A DNA stretch of 64,000 bases from Corythucha ciliata (Eukaryota; Arthropoda; Insecta; Hemiptera; Tingidae). The position numbers and the translations under genes are program-made. Every line of letters starts with the position of its first letter. Within the stretch, counting starts at the first letter, position 1. The notes under the pieces were generated by a model that did no database searches, was not told the origin of the DNA, and saw only the letters and a program-made list of their open reading frames with translations. The stretch lies in NCBI GenBank assembly GCA_038030265.1, contig CM075937.1, positions 41,830,198 through 41,894,197 of the forward strand, in the 5' to 3' direction. Shown piece after piece: positions 44,150-56,394 of this stretch.

Positions 44150-45120
44150 GAGAAAAAGCGCTTGTTCGCGGATGAAATCCAGAAAAGTATACATTTTGTA
44201 GTTATATAAGACTGAGGAAAAACACACATTCACGGCTAAAATTGATAAATAGTGCTGATTCACGTTAAAATTGGGGGAAAAAACTCATTATTCGCGGTTG
44301 AAATTAAGTAAACACACCAATTTGCGATTTCGCGATGCAACGTCCGGGCCAAAATTAAATTAAAGTGCTCTCTAGAGCTCTCTAGAGGTGCCAGTTCGTG
44401 ATTTCTCGAACCAACATCTCGGTAATCATTGCGAAAAAGTGCTAATTAACCGTTTTTATATGTATACATATACAGCAAGTTTGCGGGAACAATTGAGAAA
44501 GAGCGCGACTAGCATACATTTTTTAAAAAGTGCTTATTCACGCCGGCTAAAATTAAGAAAAAGTGTTTGTTTGCAGGTGAAACTGCGGAAAACAGCCATT
44601 TTCAGGTTTCGCGATGCAATGTCCGGCTCAAAATTAATAAAATTCGCTAACATGCGGACTATGTGAACCTTATCACTGCTAAAATTTGAAGGGGGAAAAA
44701 TTGCTCAAGGCAGAATTGGGAAATGCAGTAATTTAATGTTAAAATTAGGGAAAACGCATTGGAAAGAATTGTCACCGTTTGTTGTTGGTTTGTGGAATTG
44801 AAAGTGGCTAAAATTGAGAAAAAGCGTTCATCCGCAGGTCAAATTGAGGGAAAACTGATGTTTTGCGGCTGAAATTGACAGAACGCAATAACGCATCAAT
44901 CCGCGGTTAGGCGATGCCCAGTCGTGCTGGCCGTAATTGAAATAGTAAATCAAAAATGCCTTATTCCACGGTTTTTTGAGACCTTTTCACGGCTAAAATG
45001 AAGAAAATGGGCTAGTCCGAGATAGAATTGAGAAAAAGCACTCAATTTCAGCTAAAATTAAGGAAAAACGTCAATTCGAGGCTAAAAATAGTGCTCGCAT
45101 TCGCGAGTAAAAAGGGGGGG
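44150..45120. repeat. Type II minisatellite (reverse)
   Basis: GAGAAAAAGCGCTTGTTCGC and CGGCTAAAATTGA units at ~30-bp spacing, degenerate. Ends in a G run at 45113-45122. Confidence 0.7.
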
Positions 45121-45424
45121 GGGCAATCTGAGCAACTCTTCTTGAGAAAAAAATTAATCCACGCCTGAGGCCAATTTCACTGGCGAAAATGTCACATGCA
45201 CCATTGCCTTTTTAAATGATTATGACAGGATCTGGAGATTAGAATCGTGTCAACAGAGACTAAATTTGCACACAAACGGCCACTAACCGTCAAAAAATAA
45301 ATATCGGCTGGAAAACTCTCGTTTGCAGCCCTCGATTTCGTATTTCATGTCGAAAAACTGAAAACTTTTCCCTAGAAAAGTGATAATTATGGTAGATAGA
45401 TATACTGAATAAATCTGTCGCCGG

Positions 45425-45550
45425 TATTATAATTAATAAATTAATTAGACTGATATTATCCGGACGACGATGGAAGGGCATAGCCCAACACAATTCGAGT
45501 TTCGAGAAAAAATGGCTCCCCGGCGGGATTTGAACCCACAACCTCCTGGG
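45425..45550 (-). mobile_element. SINE copy, minus strand (5' part altered)
   Basis: On the minus strand the T-arm GTGGGTTCAAATCCCGC is followed by CGGGGAGCCA and a body shared with the plus-strand copy (CGAATTGTGTTGGGCTATGC, CGTCGTCCGGATAATATCAG). Upstream of the T-arm the tRNA part is replaced by G/C-rich sequence with CGGGGTCGGGGCCGAACCCC, so the anticodon and D arms are not recognisable. Confidence 0.75.
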
Positions 45551-45619
45551 GTTCGGCCCCGACCCCGACGTGGGTGGGGTTCGGCTTAGCTTATCCCTCG
45601 GAGTACGACTCCCATAGGC

Positions 45620-45694
45620 GTCTCCGTGGCGCAAATGGCAGCGTGCTGGACTGGTAATCCAGAGGTTGCGGGTTCAAATCCCGCCGGGAAGCCA
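45620..45694 (+). tRNA. tRNA-Thr(GGT)-like head of a SINE
   Basis: Cloverleaf by eye: D-arm GCGC/GCGT (45629-45644 region), anticodon stem CTGGA/TCCAG (45646-45650 and 45658-45662) with loop CTGGTAA giving anticodon GGT, and T-arm GCGGG/CCCGC with loop TTCAAAT (45668-45684). Box A TGGCGCAAATGG and box B GGTTCAAATCC are intact. The acceptor stem GTCTCCG/CGGGAAG has two mismatches and CCA follows directly in the DNA. Together with the repeated 3' body, this marks a SINE head, not a functional tRNA gene. Confidence 0.7.
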
Positions 45695-45790
45695 TTTTTC
45701 TGGAAACTCGAATCGTGTTGGGCTATGCCCTTCGATCGTCGTCCGGATAATATCAGTCTAATTAATTAATTTATTTATTAATGATAATTT
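45620..45790 (+). mobile_element. SINE copy, plus strand (tRNA-headed)
   Basis: tRNA-like head at 45620-45694, then a body of about 85 bp ending in an AT-rich ATTAATTAATTTATTTATTA tail. The body is repeated inverted at 45425-45515. The two copies lie head to head, about 70-100 bp apart. Confidence 0.8.
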
Positions 45791-45879
45791 TGGGGCTAAA
45801 CTTTAAATTTCAGACCGAGGAGACGGTAAACAGAACTGGAATTTCCTCTCCCACCATCAGTCAGGCTGGCACAGCGGGT

Positions 45880-48010
45880 AAAAACACTGTTTGAGCTAGC
45901 CAAAACGCACGAAATTGTGCGCAGTTTCAAGAGGGCAAACGCTCGCAAATATGGTTCTCTAATAGCGAGAAAAACCCAGGAAATTGGCGTTTTAGTGAGT
46001 CAGAATCGCGACTATGGCTTATAACAGTGCAAAATCCAAGCAATTGTAACGTTTTTGAAAGAGGAAACCCAGCGAAGCATCTAAGCCAAAACCCACAAAA
46101 TCGGGGTTTCGGTGAGCTCACACGAAAATTGTTTTTAGCGAGGAAAACACGAAAAATTGGTGTTTTCGTGTGCGAAATTTATTTTTGAATGAGGCTTAAC
46201 CACAAAACTGGATTTCCAAGCACGAAAGTACGCGTTTTACGAAAGTACGCGAAAGACCCGCCACAATGGTTCAGCAAGTGGAACAGGCAAACCTGTTTTA
46301 TAGGGGCGATCGTCACCCCGATCAGCTCAACCACTCTCGCGAGAATGGGGGGGGGGGGCAGATAAAAAAAGAATGGGAATTGAAGAGATACAAATGTGAG
46401 GGAGAGCAAATCAGATATCTACACAGATCCTGGAACTAGGAAGTTGGATAATAATTACAAACTTATTTTTTAATATTCATTGGTTGTACCAAAGTTTGGG
46501 CTTGAAGGAGTCAAATCCAAGAAATGTGGGACTGAAAGAGCCAAACCCACGAAATTTTGCTTGTGAAAGAGCATTATCCCGCGGAATTTGGTTTTATAAG
46601 AGCAGAATTGCCTGACATAGGGATTTGAAGGAGACGAACGCGGAGGATTTCCGATTGGAAATCCGTGTAACTGGCCTTTGTAATAGCAAAAATAACAAAA
46701 TTTTGCTTTTTGAGTTACCCAAATCCATAAATTCGGCTTTTGAAAAAGGTAAATTTTAAATTAGCTTTCGAATTACTCAAAGCAGCGAAACCGATTTGAG
46801 AAAGAGCTAATGACTCGATTTATACTGTTTTTGAAGCAGGGAAAATACGCGGAATTGTGGCTAAAATGGTATAAATTCTGTTTTAAAGAAGCCAAATCCA
46901 CGACATTTTGTTATGGAGGAGCGAATTTCCGGTGGTATTGTCGTCTGAAAAGGCCAAAGTCTCGAAATTAGGTTTTTAAACAAGCTTAACCAAAATTATA
47001 TGAAGAGCTTATGCCATGAAATTCGGTTTATCGTAATCGTGAATCGACGAAGTTTGGTTTTGAAACAGCCAAACCAACGAAAATTTGTTTTTGAGAGATC
47101 AAAAATCCCTAAAATTTTGATTTGAACAAGCTGAATGCGTGAAATTTGGTTTTGAGAGGTTGAAATTTGGGTTCAAAATAGACTCAATTGCGATATATTT
47201 GGTTTTAGAAGGAGCCAAACGCACAGGATTTGTTTCGGATCAGATTGTATGAGATATTGGGCTATAATGTCTGGTTTTAGGTAGAATGTTCTGGATTCGG
47301 GGGCCGTATTCCCAAATTTTTTGTTTCAATCAAATCACTAACACCAAATTCTTTCAAATTTTGTCCAGATTCTGGAGCAGACATCAGATACAGAGCAAAT
47401 ACACTGCAATACAAAGTCTGGTTTTTGGGAAACAGAGACAGTGGGCTTTCAGGCAATTTTTTATACAAGAAAATTAAGAAATTAGGCGAATCGGATAAAT
47501 ATGTGGGGGAGGGGAGGGTGAGAACACATTTTACCGCCTGTATTTAGTGAGTCAAACAAGCTAAAATCGGATTTTAGTGCGAAAAATCAGCAAAATCGGT
47601 TTCCAAATGAAGCCGAAGGTCGAACTCGGCTTGTCAGCAACAAACAACCGCGAATTTTTGATTAAACAATTTGCTAAAAAGAGTTTTTTTTTTTTTTCAA
47701 AAATCCGAAAAATTGGTTTTATGGAGCGAGATCCAAGAAATTTGTGTTTCTGTTAGCGAGATCAGGGAAAATGTGTTTTTCTTTTTTGCAAGAAAAATCA
47801 GTAAAAGTGGTGTCTTAGTGGTCGAAATCTGAGATGTTGGTTGCTTTGTGAGCCAGAGCAGCGATAGTGGCCTTGTAGTTTGCAAAGTTCGATTTTCACG
47901 ACAGTGAAAAAAAAAAAAAAAAAAAACAGCGAAGTTGGTGTATTAGTGAACGAAATTCGAGGAATTGTTTCTGTTGCTGAGCAAGCCCTGCCAATGTTTT
48001 GAAGATTGCA
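45880..48010. repeat. Degenerate ~30-bp minisatellite, type IV
   Basis: Units such as GAAATTTGGTTTTGAAAGAG followed by CCAAACCCAC, with variants ending GTGAG or GCGAG. Best at 46490-47230. A G run lies at 46347-46358, a T run at 47684-47697 and an A run at 47908-47926. Confidence 0.75.
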
Positions 48011-48044
48011 AATGTGTTAGTCCTGTTGGATTTTAACTTTTTGA

Positions 48045-48125
48045 TGGAATTTGAGGGTGGGCAGCTGCCCCACGAAATCTGCGCTTTTGATTCTAAGGGT
48101 GGGCTCATTTGGCCAGGTTTGGAAC
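48045..48125. mobile_element. Family F right subterminal fragment
   Basis: GGGTGGGCAGCTGCCCCACG then AAATCTGCGCTTTTGATTCT matches 5217-5265 in the element at 2963-5304. The terminal GCATAGCCAG part is not recognisable. With 44065 it may bracket a third, larger minisatellite-bearing copy. Confidence 0.5.
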
Positions 48126-49128
48126 GTATAAAATGACCTTTCCTTTTCATTTCATTTGATCCCACACTGTAGATGTGTTTTCGAGAGGAAAAAAAGTCAC
48201 AAAAACCTTTTTTGACCGTCTGACAGTTTTTCTTAAAGATACGACAAGTGGTTCATTAGCATGAATGTATTTTTTTTCTTATAAACCTCCCAGCACCAGC
48301 GAGTCGTAAAAAATTGATAATAGTCCTTTCCAGGGGATGTAAACCAGTGAGAGGAAACAAAAAAGAGAAGAACAATTACAAGTTTTAAGTCACCCGAGTT
48401 GGTTTTCTGAGCATATGTCATAGTTTTTCTTTTCTCGAGCTGGCACCCAGTTTTTTCTCTTGTTATTCTTCGAGCCAACCCCCATTGTTATTGAAAATAG
48501 GTCGCATCCTGCCTTAAAGACCTGATAATTGTTAAAGACACGCCTTTGAAATTATATCCCTCTGGTTGTACCGCGCGGGCATTTTTTTCTCGGGATCTAG
48601 CGCATTGTTGTTTAACCTTGCAAAAGGTCCTCCACTTCAAGTTTGTAATTTAAAAAAAATCACTCCGTAATTAAACGATGTAAGTGGCCGTGCCGCACAA
48701 TGCTATTCGTTTGGGCAAAAGCCCGCCCAATTCTCGTTTTCATGGCCGTCTCGATTCGAAATTGTTAATTTTTTTTTTTTTTTAGAAGAATTAACCACAA
48801 AAATACGGATAATTGTCAGGGAATTATTTAACAACTGAAATAAATAGAAAGGACAGCGAGAGAGTTTAAATGTGTTCAAGAACAAACAAATATTTAACTA
48901 GTAAATGATAGGAGGTGGCCTCGCGACGGGCGTCGTGAGACAAGGCTCACTGTTTTTCAGGCATCGTGAATGTTTTAAACTTTCACTCCTCCCTCCGTAT
49001 CCCGTTTTCCGTTAAATTACCCTTTTATAATGGATTCCGTGACCTATAAGAATCAAGGGGTGGTGTTTTCACGATAAGGAAAAAGAAGTGTCGTGCGCCA
49101 GCCCGTCCTCCCCTATTTAGAACAACCC

Positions 49129-49159
<31 letters not shown>

Positions 49160-50815
49160 ACACATAGAAGAGGGGTAAGGGTGCTTTAGAAGTTCATTAA
49201 CTATTGCCCAAACAGTCTTACATAAATTTGAATACATTCTCCTCTTATCTTAAATCCCCTCTTCCACATAATCACCTTGAACGTTCTATTACAGAAGTTT
49301 TCTGCTCGCCCCAACCTGAACTACCATGGCGAAAGGAATACATTAAACAGTTTTTCTGATGACCGTTTTACGCTTATTTTCATTACGCTCTGCAAGCAAT
49401 TCTTATCAAAAGATCACGCTATTCATGGGAGCAGGTGTAGGAGGGAAAATAAAATAGTTCAACCCCTAGGAAGAATGAAATCGATAAAATTTTGAAATCA
49501 AAGTTTCTCTTCTTCATGAAGGATGCCTTTTCCAAGCTTTCTCACCTTTTTCCCATTCACATTTTTTTTTTTTTTTTTATCAAGAATGCGTCTTTAACTA
49601 ACCGAAGCCAACTCTCCTTTCCTCATCGTTTAACGGCGTTAAAAACTACAGAAAAAAAAAAGAGAGAAAAAAGCATGGCTGAGCACAAAATGGAGTTCAT
49701 GGGTTCTTTGTGAAATACAATGGAAATCTTCCCAACCCCTTCATCCACATCATCACGGTTTCCTGCCCGCCGCGATTGCCAATTCAAAAAGAAAAACGGT
49801 GTTTGCCGGTTTGGGGCGCTCTTTTTTTTTTATCTGTAGTAAATAGGAAAAGGGTGAAGGGGGTTAGGGAAAGGCATAAGTTTTCAATATCAGCAGACCT
49901 CATCTTTGACCATAAAGAAGAAGAAAACAACTATACAAGAACGGGGTGAACACCATGGGGAAACGGGGTCGGCGCAATTATACTTTTTCATCAACAATGA
50001 ATATGCCAATGATCACCGTTGGCCGTTGAATACACGGTTAGAAAAGAAGAGAGAGGGGAACAAAAATCGGGTTAATGGGTTCAAACGATTTTCATTACGA
50101 AGGGAATTTTCTCTTTTTTGCTTGAACTTTTTCCTCGATTGATGAACCTATTGTTTGCGTTTTGAACTTTTCATCTCTCTTCCGCTTTTGTCGATATTGG
50201 ATTAGACCATAATGAATAAACTAAACGGAACGTGAAGGAGACTTTTTTTTTTTTTTTTTTCAAAAGAAATTGATGAGCTGTGTGTGGTAGTACACGCGCG
50301 AAAGATTCCCGTGGATACGTCAATGTGGAAGGAGTGTTGGGTATACAAGATTGAGGGCGAAGAACATTAATAGGAGATGAGCTGATGGGTAAGACTGTTT
50401 AGAGTGAAGTACGCATAGTCTCTGTTTTGAGTAATTTAAGAAAATCGTAATAATCGTAACGGAAATTGTATTTTTTCACAATAGTAAAGGAAATAAAGCA
50501 TAAAAAAGGCAGAATAGTGGCAAAATTCAGCCCATAACTTCAAATCTAGTTTTAAAAACTTGTTTTCGTAGAGCCCGCAATGATACGGAGTGGCAAACAT
50601 CCTTTTAAGGGGGGGGGGAGGCAGTGGACGACGGCCACTTTTTGCATTAAGGGGTGAAGACATTTTTGCCTGAACGGGGTGCCTATAAATATATGTAGTT
50701 TCGTGTGCTGACTGATAATGAGTCGATAAAAATAAACCCCCCAAGTCCAATGCGCAGCGATTAGTTCTTGAATCACGAAGTAAATTGCACTGATAAACTT
50801 GGTTTTTGGCTTAAA
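48126..50815. other. Unique non-coding DNA with poly(T)/poly(A) tracts
   Basis: No gene recognised. T runs at 48769-48782, 49131-49154, 49562-49579 and 50243-50260. A G run at 50610-50618. Short ORFs here lack family features. Confidence 0.4.
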
Positions 50816-50819
50816 TATT

Positions 50820-51095
50820 CACAAAAAATTCTCACGTCACGTCACGTCTCACGTATTGGCGTTTTTCCCAATAATTTTTCTCCCTAATTTTACTCAAGAA
50901 TTATCGTTTTTCTCATTCCAGCCGCGATGCTGGCTCAATAAACCGCAAATTGGCGTCTCCTCAGTTCAGCTGGGCACAGTAGCATTTTTCCTCAATTTTC
51001 TTAACGGCAAATTGTAGCGTTCATCACAATTTAAGGAACGCGTTTTCTCCGTTTCCGGTGTGAATTAGCCGTTTTCAACCAGTCCAAAGGTGAGT
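50820..51095. repeat. Type II minisatellite (forward), short block
   Basis: TTGGCGTTTTTCCCAATAAT, TTATCGTTTTTCTCATTCCA and AATTAGCCG-type units. Confidence 0.55.
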
Positions 51096-51259
51096 TTGCC
51101 AACAGCTGGCTCTGTTGTAAGCCCCTGTCCCACGGATAACATTTCTGGCGATCTCAGAAGTGTCATGTCCTAGACCATAGAAAACGTCCTACGCAGGTGC
51201 CAGACACGATCAAATGACCCGGATTTTTCATACGAGTGGGCACCCGGACTATTACAGTT

Positions 51260-51900
51260 TCAGTCGTGAAATTGGCAAAACTGACTCTACGCGGCCTATA
51301 AAAGTTTGAACTGACAATGAGCCAAAATGAGCTTTCGCAAGCCTTGAAAATTTCTAAATTTGATGAATCGTGCTCTGAAAATAGCAAAACTGGCTATTCA
51401 CGCCCTAAAAATGGGCATGTTGATCATTTGGACCCTATACAGATGGTTTTAATGTTGATTTGCGCCTTCAAATGGCAGTACGTAATAAATAAAAAAAGTG
51501 GCCAAGCATGGTCATATCACTCCTTAAAACTGTTAATCTGATCACTGGCGCTTGCACACCGAGCATGGAGCCTGCCTTGCCAACTTGTCCCCCCCCCCCC
51601 CAATACTCTCGCTCAATGATTGATCGGCTAATCAATAACCATAAACGGACCATTCGTGTCTGAGAAATGGCGAAGCTTACCATTTTGTGCTTCAAAATGG
51701 ATAAACTGAGCCTTCGCGCTATGGTGAAACTTACAGACGATTAGTGCCCAAAAATAGCCTAGCTGGTGGGTAGTGTAATTGACGATTCGTACTGTTAAAA
51801 TGCTTATAGTCGCAGTCTGGCTGCATGCAGTAAAAAAAATTGCGAAACTGCAGGCCATTCACGCCCTTAAAAGAATAATTGACTATTATACATATACGCA
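51260..51900. repeat. Type I minisatellite (forward)
   Basis: CTGGCTATTCACGCCCTAAA plus AATGGGCAT-type units at ~30-bp spacing. A C run lies at 51589-51602. Confidence 0.65.
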
Positions 51901-52014
51901 CTCTATAATCGATTAACCGGGTCCCCCCTCCAACCTTCCCAAATAGGACCGTCTCCTCATGAATTGATTCCTTCCCCTCCTTACCGCTGCAATCAACTGT
52001 AAAATGGCTTGAAG

Positions 52015-52756
52015 CATGAGCGTAGCCAGAGAGGGCATAGGTGAGCAGTTGCCCTCCCCTAGGCTCAAACGCGCAGACTTATAGTGGTGCAGCTGGCCAC
52101 CACAAAATAAACCATCGTAAAGTTGAAATCAAACAGGGTCGCCATATTTTGTATATCATCAAAATGTTTGCGCAACTTTACTAGAAACCCAACTTTGCAG
52201 TATCTTGAGGTATGTGTGAGGGGGGGGGGAGGATATGCATATTGAACGTGTTAGCCCCCTGTACCAGTCAGACGATGGGAGAGGAAATATTGTCAGCTTT
52301 TTCAGTCCGTCCCTTTCCTACAAGACCAAGAGCTGGCGCTAGTTGCAAGGACTACGACTGGGCAGTTTATTGTATAGACTTGCGCGAGTTTCTGATTGGT
52401 TCTATTGTCCCAACGATGAAAGGGTCTGGTTCGAGGAGTTAAATTATCACCGTTTACTGTGTACTGTCTCAGGGGACAAAAATTTAAAGATTATAGCTCC
52501 AAAAGTAACACTTTCTGGGAGCGGAGTTATACAGCTACAAACGACAGTTTTCTAGCAGAGATTTAGTTTTAGACAGATAGTGAATGTTTCTGTGCAAACT
52601 GAATTTGTGATGTCCATGAATTTGATGACTTGACGATTTTCAGTTCCGGATCCCTGAAAAAAAGTCTTCCAAAAGACTATGGTGAGTGCTGAGTGCTTCT
52701 GACATTTTCATCAGTGAAGTTTCCCACCCCTAGATCAAGGGCTTGCTGTGCCTCTG
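52015..52756. mobile_element. hAT-like element (family F, copy 2)
   Basis: The left end is CATGAGCGTAGCCAGAGAGG at 52015. The right end read inward from 52756 is CAGAGGCACAGCAAGCCCTT. Flanks GCTTGAAG (52007-52014) and GCTTGACG (52757-52764) match at 7 of 8 positions. Left subterminal text (AGCAGTTGCCCTCCCCTAGG) is the complement of the right subterminal region of the copy at 2963-5304, so the two copies are in opposite orientation. Unlike that copy it holds no minisatellite, only ~560 bp of unique sequence. No transposase. Confidence 0.75.
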
Positions 52757-54337
52757 GCTTGACGGCCTTATTCAAGCTTTAAAAAATGGGTACCTGGTGG
52801 CTTCCATCAGTATCATTCAGCGTCCGGCTCAAATCGTAACATTGAATTATGGAAAATTAGCCCTACAAATGACTAAATTCGCCCTCGTAACCCCCCTGGT
52901 GTACGTGGATAATTCCGAAAAAACGCTCAAAATTAAAAACTGGATACGGGGTATCCGAAAACGATACGAATTTTTCATCATATACTGGCCATGTGGAGAG
53001 GGGGTTTTATGCCTCAATTCTGGTGGTTCTCACCTCTTTGCCCATTTTCAGGCGGCTGATCGAATTCCAATGAAGAGATCCCGATCATTTTAAGCCGTAA
53101 AATTGGCAAATTTCTCTATTTTAGCCGCGAATGAGTGTTTTTTTGTCAAATTTTATCCGCGTATTAGTGTTTTTCTTAATTTTCACTGCATGCAACGTTT
53201 TTCTCAATTTTGGCCGCAAACGTAGTGTTTTTATCCCGGAATAAGCGGTGAATAAGCGGTTTTTCTCAAATTTATCATCGGATTGGTGTTTTTGAGAGAG
53301 AGCGAGAGCGTTCATTACGTTCATTAGCAGCGAATTAGCACATCAATTCGAGCTGAAAATTAGCGCTTTTCTTCAGTTTTGAGGCATGACTTGGCTTCTG
53401 ATATCGACAATTGGCGCAGGTACTTCAAAAACACAAATTTTTAGTTTCCATAATGGCGGCGAATTAGGACTTTTCCAAATTTTAGCAGCGGAGTATAGAG
53501 TTTCTATCCCAGGCTTTCTCAATTTTTAGCAGCGAATTTGCACGTTTTTTCAATTTGAGGTAACAAATAAGCGTTTTTCTAAATTTTGCCGCTTTTTTTT
53601 TTTTTTTTTTTTCACATTTTATAGCCCTGCATTTACAATTTATTTTCACTTTTTGCTACGAATTAGCACTTTTCCTCTTCTAGCCGTGAATTGGCGGAGG
53701 TTTTTCACCGATAGCCATGAGTTGGTGATTTTTTCTCAATTTTTGCGACAAATAAATAACCTTTGGAAGCCACAAATTGGCGAATTTTCAATTTTAGACA
53801 TCAACTGAAATTTCTCTCTATTTTAGCAGCGAATTATCACTTTACCTCAATATGACGTCTAAAAAAGGTATAGAAAATTAGCGTTTTAATTAATTTTAGC
53901 CGCGCTAATTAGTGGCTCTCCAAAATTAGCGTTTGTTTGTTTGTTATTTTACGTTCCAACCCTGCAATAACAGTTTCTTCTCGCATTAAGGTGTAGGTTA
54001 GTGCATTACCTCAGATGGTTTTTTCTCCTGTAGCTATTAATTGGCGCTTTTTCACAATTTTTGCCACAAATTTCCTCAATTTTTAGCAGCGAATTGGCAC
54101 TTTTTCTCAATTTCAGCGGAAATTTAGCGGTTTTCTCGATCTTAGCCGCGATATTGATTTTCTCAGTATCAGCATTAGCTCTTTATTACATGTCAGTCCC
54201 GCATTTGACCATTTTTTTTTTAAATTTTGGTTTTGGATTAGAATTTTTCTCAGTTTTAGACTCAAAATATTGTTCAGATGCTATTCGGACTGGCGTTTTC
54301 TCAATTTTAAGTGCGAATGAGTGCTTTTTTTCACTTG

Positions 54338-54370
<33 letters not shown>

Positions 54371-54660
54371 TACATTGAAACAGTAAAATCGCATCTGTAT
54401 ACACAGCGAACTAGCGATTTTTTCTAAATTATGGTCTGAAGGTTGTATCGAGAAAACAGTAATGAGCGCTTTTTCGCAGTTTCAACCACGAATATTAGCG
54501 CTTGTTCCAAATTTTTGTCACCTTAATTTTATCTATGCTTACGGACCTATAAAGAAACTTGGGTATCAGCGTATTTTCTCTATTTCAGCCTCGAATTTAC
54601 ATCCAGAAGGCGCGAATTTTCAGCAGAATAGCGTTTTCGTGGGCTCAATCGAGTTTGTGT
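52757..54660. repeat. Minisatellite, type I remnant then type II (forward)
   Basis: A short type I remnant (52757-52880), then from about 53095 many type II units (GCGAATTAGCACTTTTTCTC plus AATTTTAGC). T runs at 53588-53611 and 54340-54369. Confidence 0.75.
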
Positions 54661-54666
54661 AGGCAC

Positions 54667-56353
54667 CAGGGCCAGGGCCGTGAAGTTGGGTCCCCCGGGG
54701 TAACAGTGGGCCCCCTCTTTTACCAAACTTCGCTCACTAAAATACATTTTGTATCTCATTTAGTAATATCGCATGTTTTACGCACTGAAACCCCATTTTT
54801 GCAGGTCTGACTCACTAAAAAAAACCATTTCCCGGATTTTTCTCGCTAAAACCCCATTTTCGCGGTTCTGGCTCACAGAAAACCCAATCGCAGTTGCTCA
54901 ACTGCTGACAATCCAACTTTGCGGCTGTTTGTTGCTGAAACCCCATCCGCCTCTACGACGGAAGAGCCCTGTTTGGGGTACTATAGAATACCACACAGTT
55001 ACCATTCCACCGAAAATTCCATGTTCAATTGCAAAAATATCACAAATACAGTTTTACGGAGAGATGTTAAAGTTTTGACAGTTCATCACGGCCCTTTAAC
55101 TATGCTAATTCAGTTTCTGGGGTCGAATTGAATATTTGTCGCTTCTATTTACCTCGCGTTATAATTGATGAGCTTTTAGACGCGAATTAGCTATTTTAAT
55201 TTTTCTCATTTATATCCGCGATTAGCGTTTTCTTAACTTGAGCTGTGAATAAGCGCTTTTCACACATTTTAGTCGACAATATGAGTGTTTCTGGCTTTAA
55301 GCCACGAATTAGCAATTTATTTAATGACTTAGCACTTTATCTCAGCAACGAAGTGATCGTTAAAACCGTGAATTTTCTCCGTTTTGGCTTTAATTTAGGA
55401 TGCCCCGCAAAGTATCGCCTCTTTTCAATTTCAGCTTTAAAAGAGCCCTTGTTCTCATTTCTAGCGGCAGTTATCACTTGTTCTTAATTTTGGCCATGAA
55501 TGTGCGATTTTTTCACATTTATAGGTATGCGAGTTAGCGCTTTTTCCCTATTTTAGCGGTGAGTTAGCGATTTTTCTAAATTTTAGAATGCCTGGTTGAT
55601 TTTTGCGTACATCAGTAAATTAGGATGCCCAGCAAATTATAGCTATTTTCAAATTTAGCCGCGCATTAGAGCTTTTTTGAAATTATTTCACATTTAGTCA
55701 TGAGTTAGCACAAATTTCTCAATTTTAGCCGTGAACTAGCACTTCTCAATTTTGACCAAGAATATACGATTTTATCACATTTAGCCATGCTGCCGCATAG
55801 CGCTTTTTCCTCATTTTAGCATAGAATTAGCAATTTTTCTCAATTTTAGCAGCAAACTGCGAATTTATGCTGTTAAAATTGGGAAAAATCACTAATTCAC
55901 CGATGAAATGGGGGAAAAGCGCTAATTAACTCTATGTTAAATATGTGAAAAAATAGCAAATTTATGTCGAAAAAATAAGTAGTTTTTTCTCGTTTTAGCA
56001 GCGAATTAACGATGTATTCACACGTAGCGATGAATTGGCGCCTTTTTTCTCAATTTTAACCTAGAATCAGGGTTTATCATTATTTTGAGCGCGGATTACG
56101 TAAAGAACTTCTTCCCCTCATTATACTTTTTGTCCCTCATCCTTTCATCGTTGCGCTACTGCTTCCGCATCAAGAACAAAAACCCTAAAAGATTAGACTC
56201 ATGAAAAAAAAAAAAAAATTATTTTAGGTTCGATTAACGTTGGTTGCCTATTGGTAGAAGACGAGTATATTTCTTCCACATTTGAGAAAAGAACTGAAAA
56301 ATCCGGGACCCCCCTTAATACGGGGCCCGGGCCCCCGCATAAAGACGGCACTG
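54667..56353. mobile_element. Probable hAT-like element filled with minisatellite
   Basis: The left end is CAGGGCCAGGGCCGTGAAG at 54667 with CCCCCGGGG following. The right end read inward from 56353 is CAGTGCCGTCTTTATGCGGG then GGCCCGGGCCCC. Flanks GTAGGCAC (54659-54666) and ATAGCCAC (56354-56361) agree at 6 of 8. The interior is type V units (54760-54960, CTCACTAAAACCCCATTTTC) and type II units (55160-56100). The pairing of the ends is plausible but not proven. Confidence 0.45.
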
Positions 56354-56394
56354 ATAGCCACACTATTTGCTGATTACCATATATACACGTTCTA

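Noticed and set aside
45620..45694. Functional tRNA-Thr gene
   Set aside because: Acceptor stem mismatches, a CCA in the DNA, and a 3' body that is repeated in inverted orientation point to a SINE.
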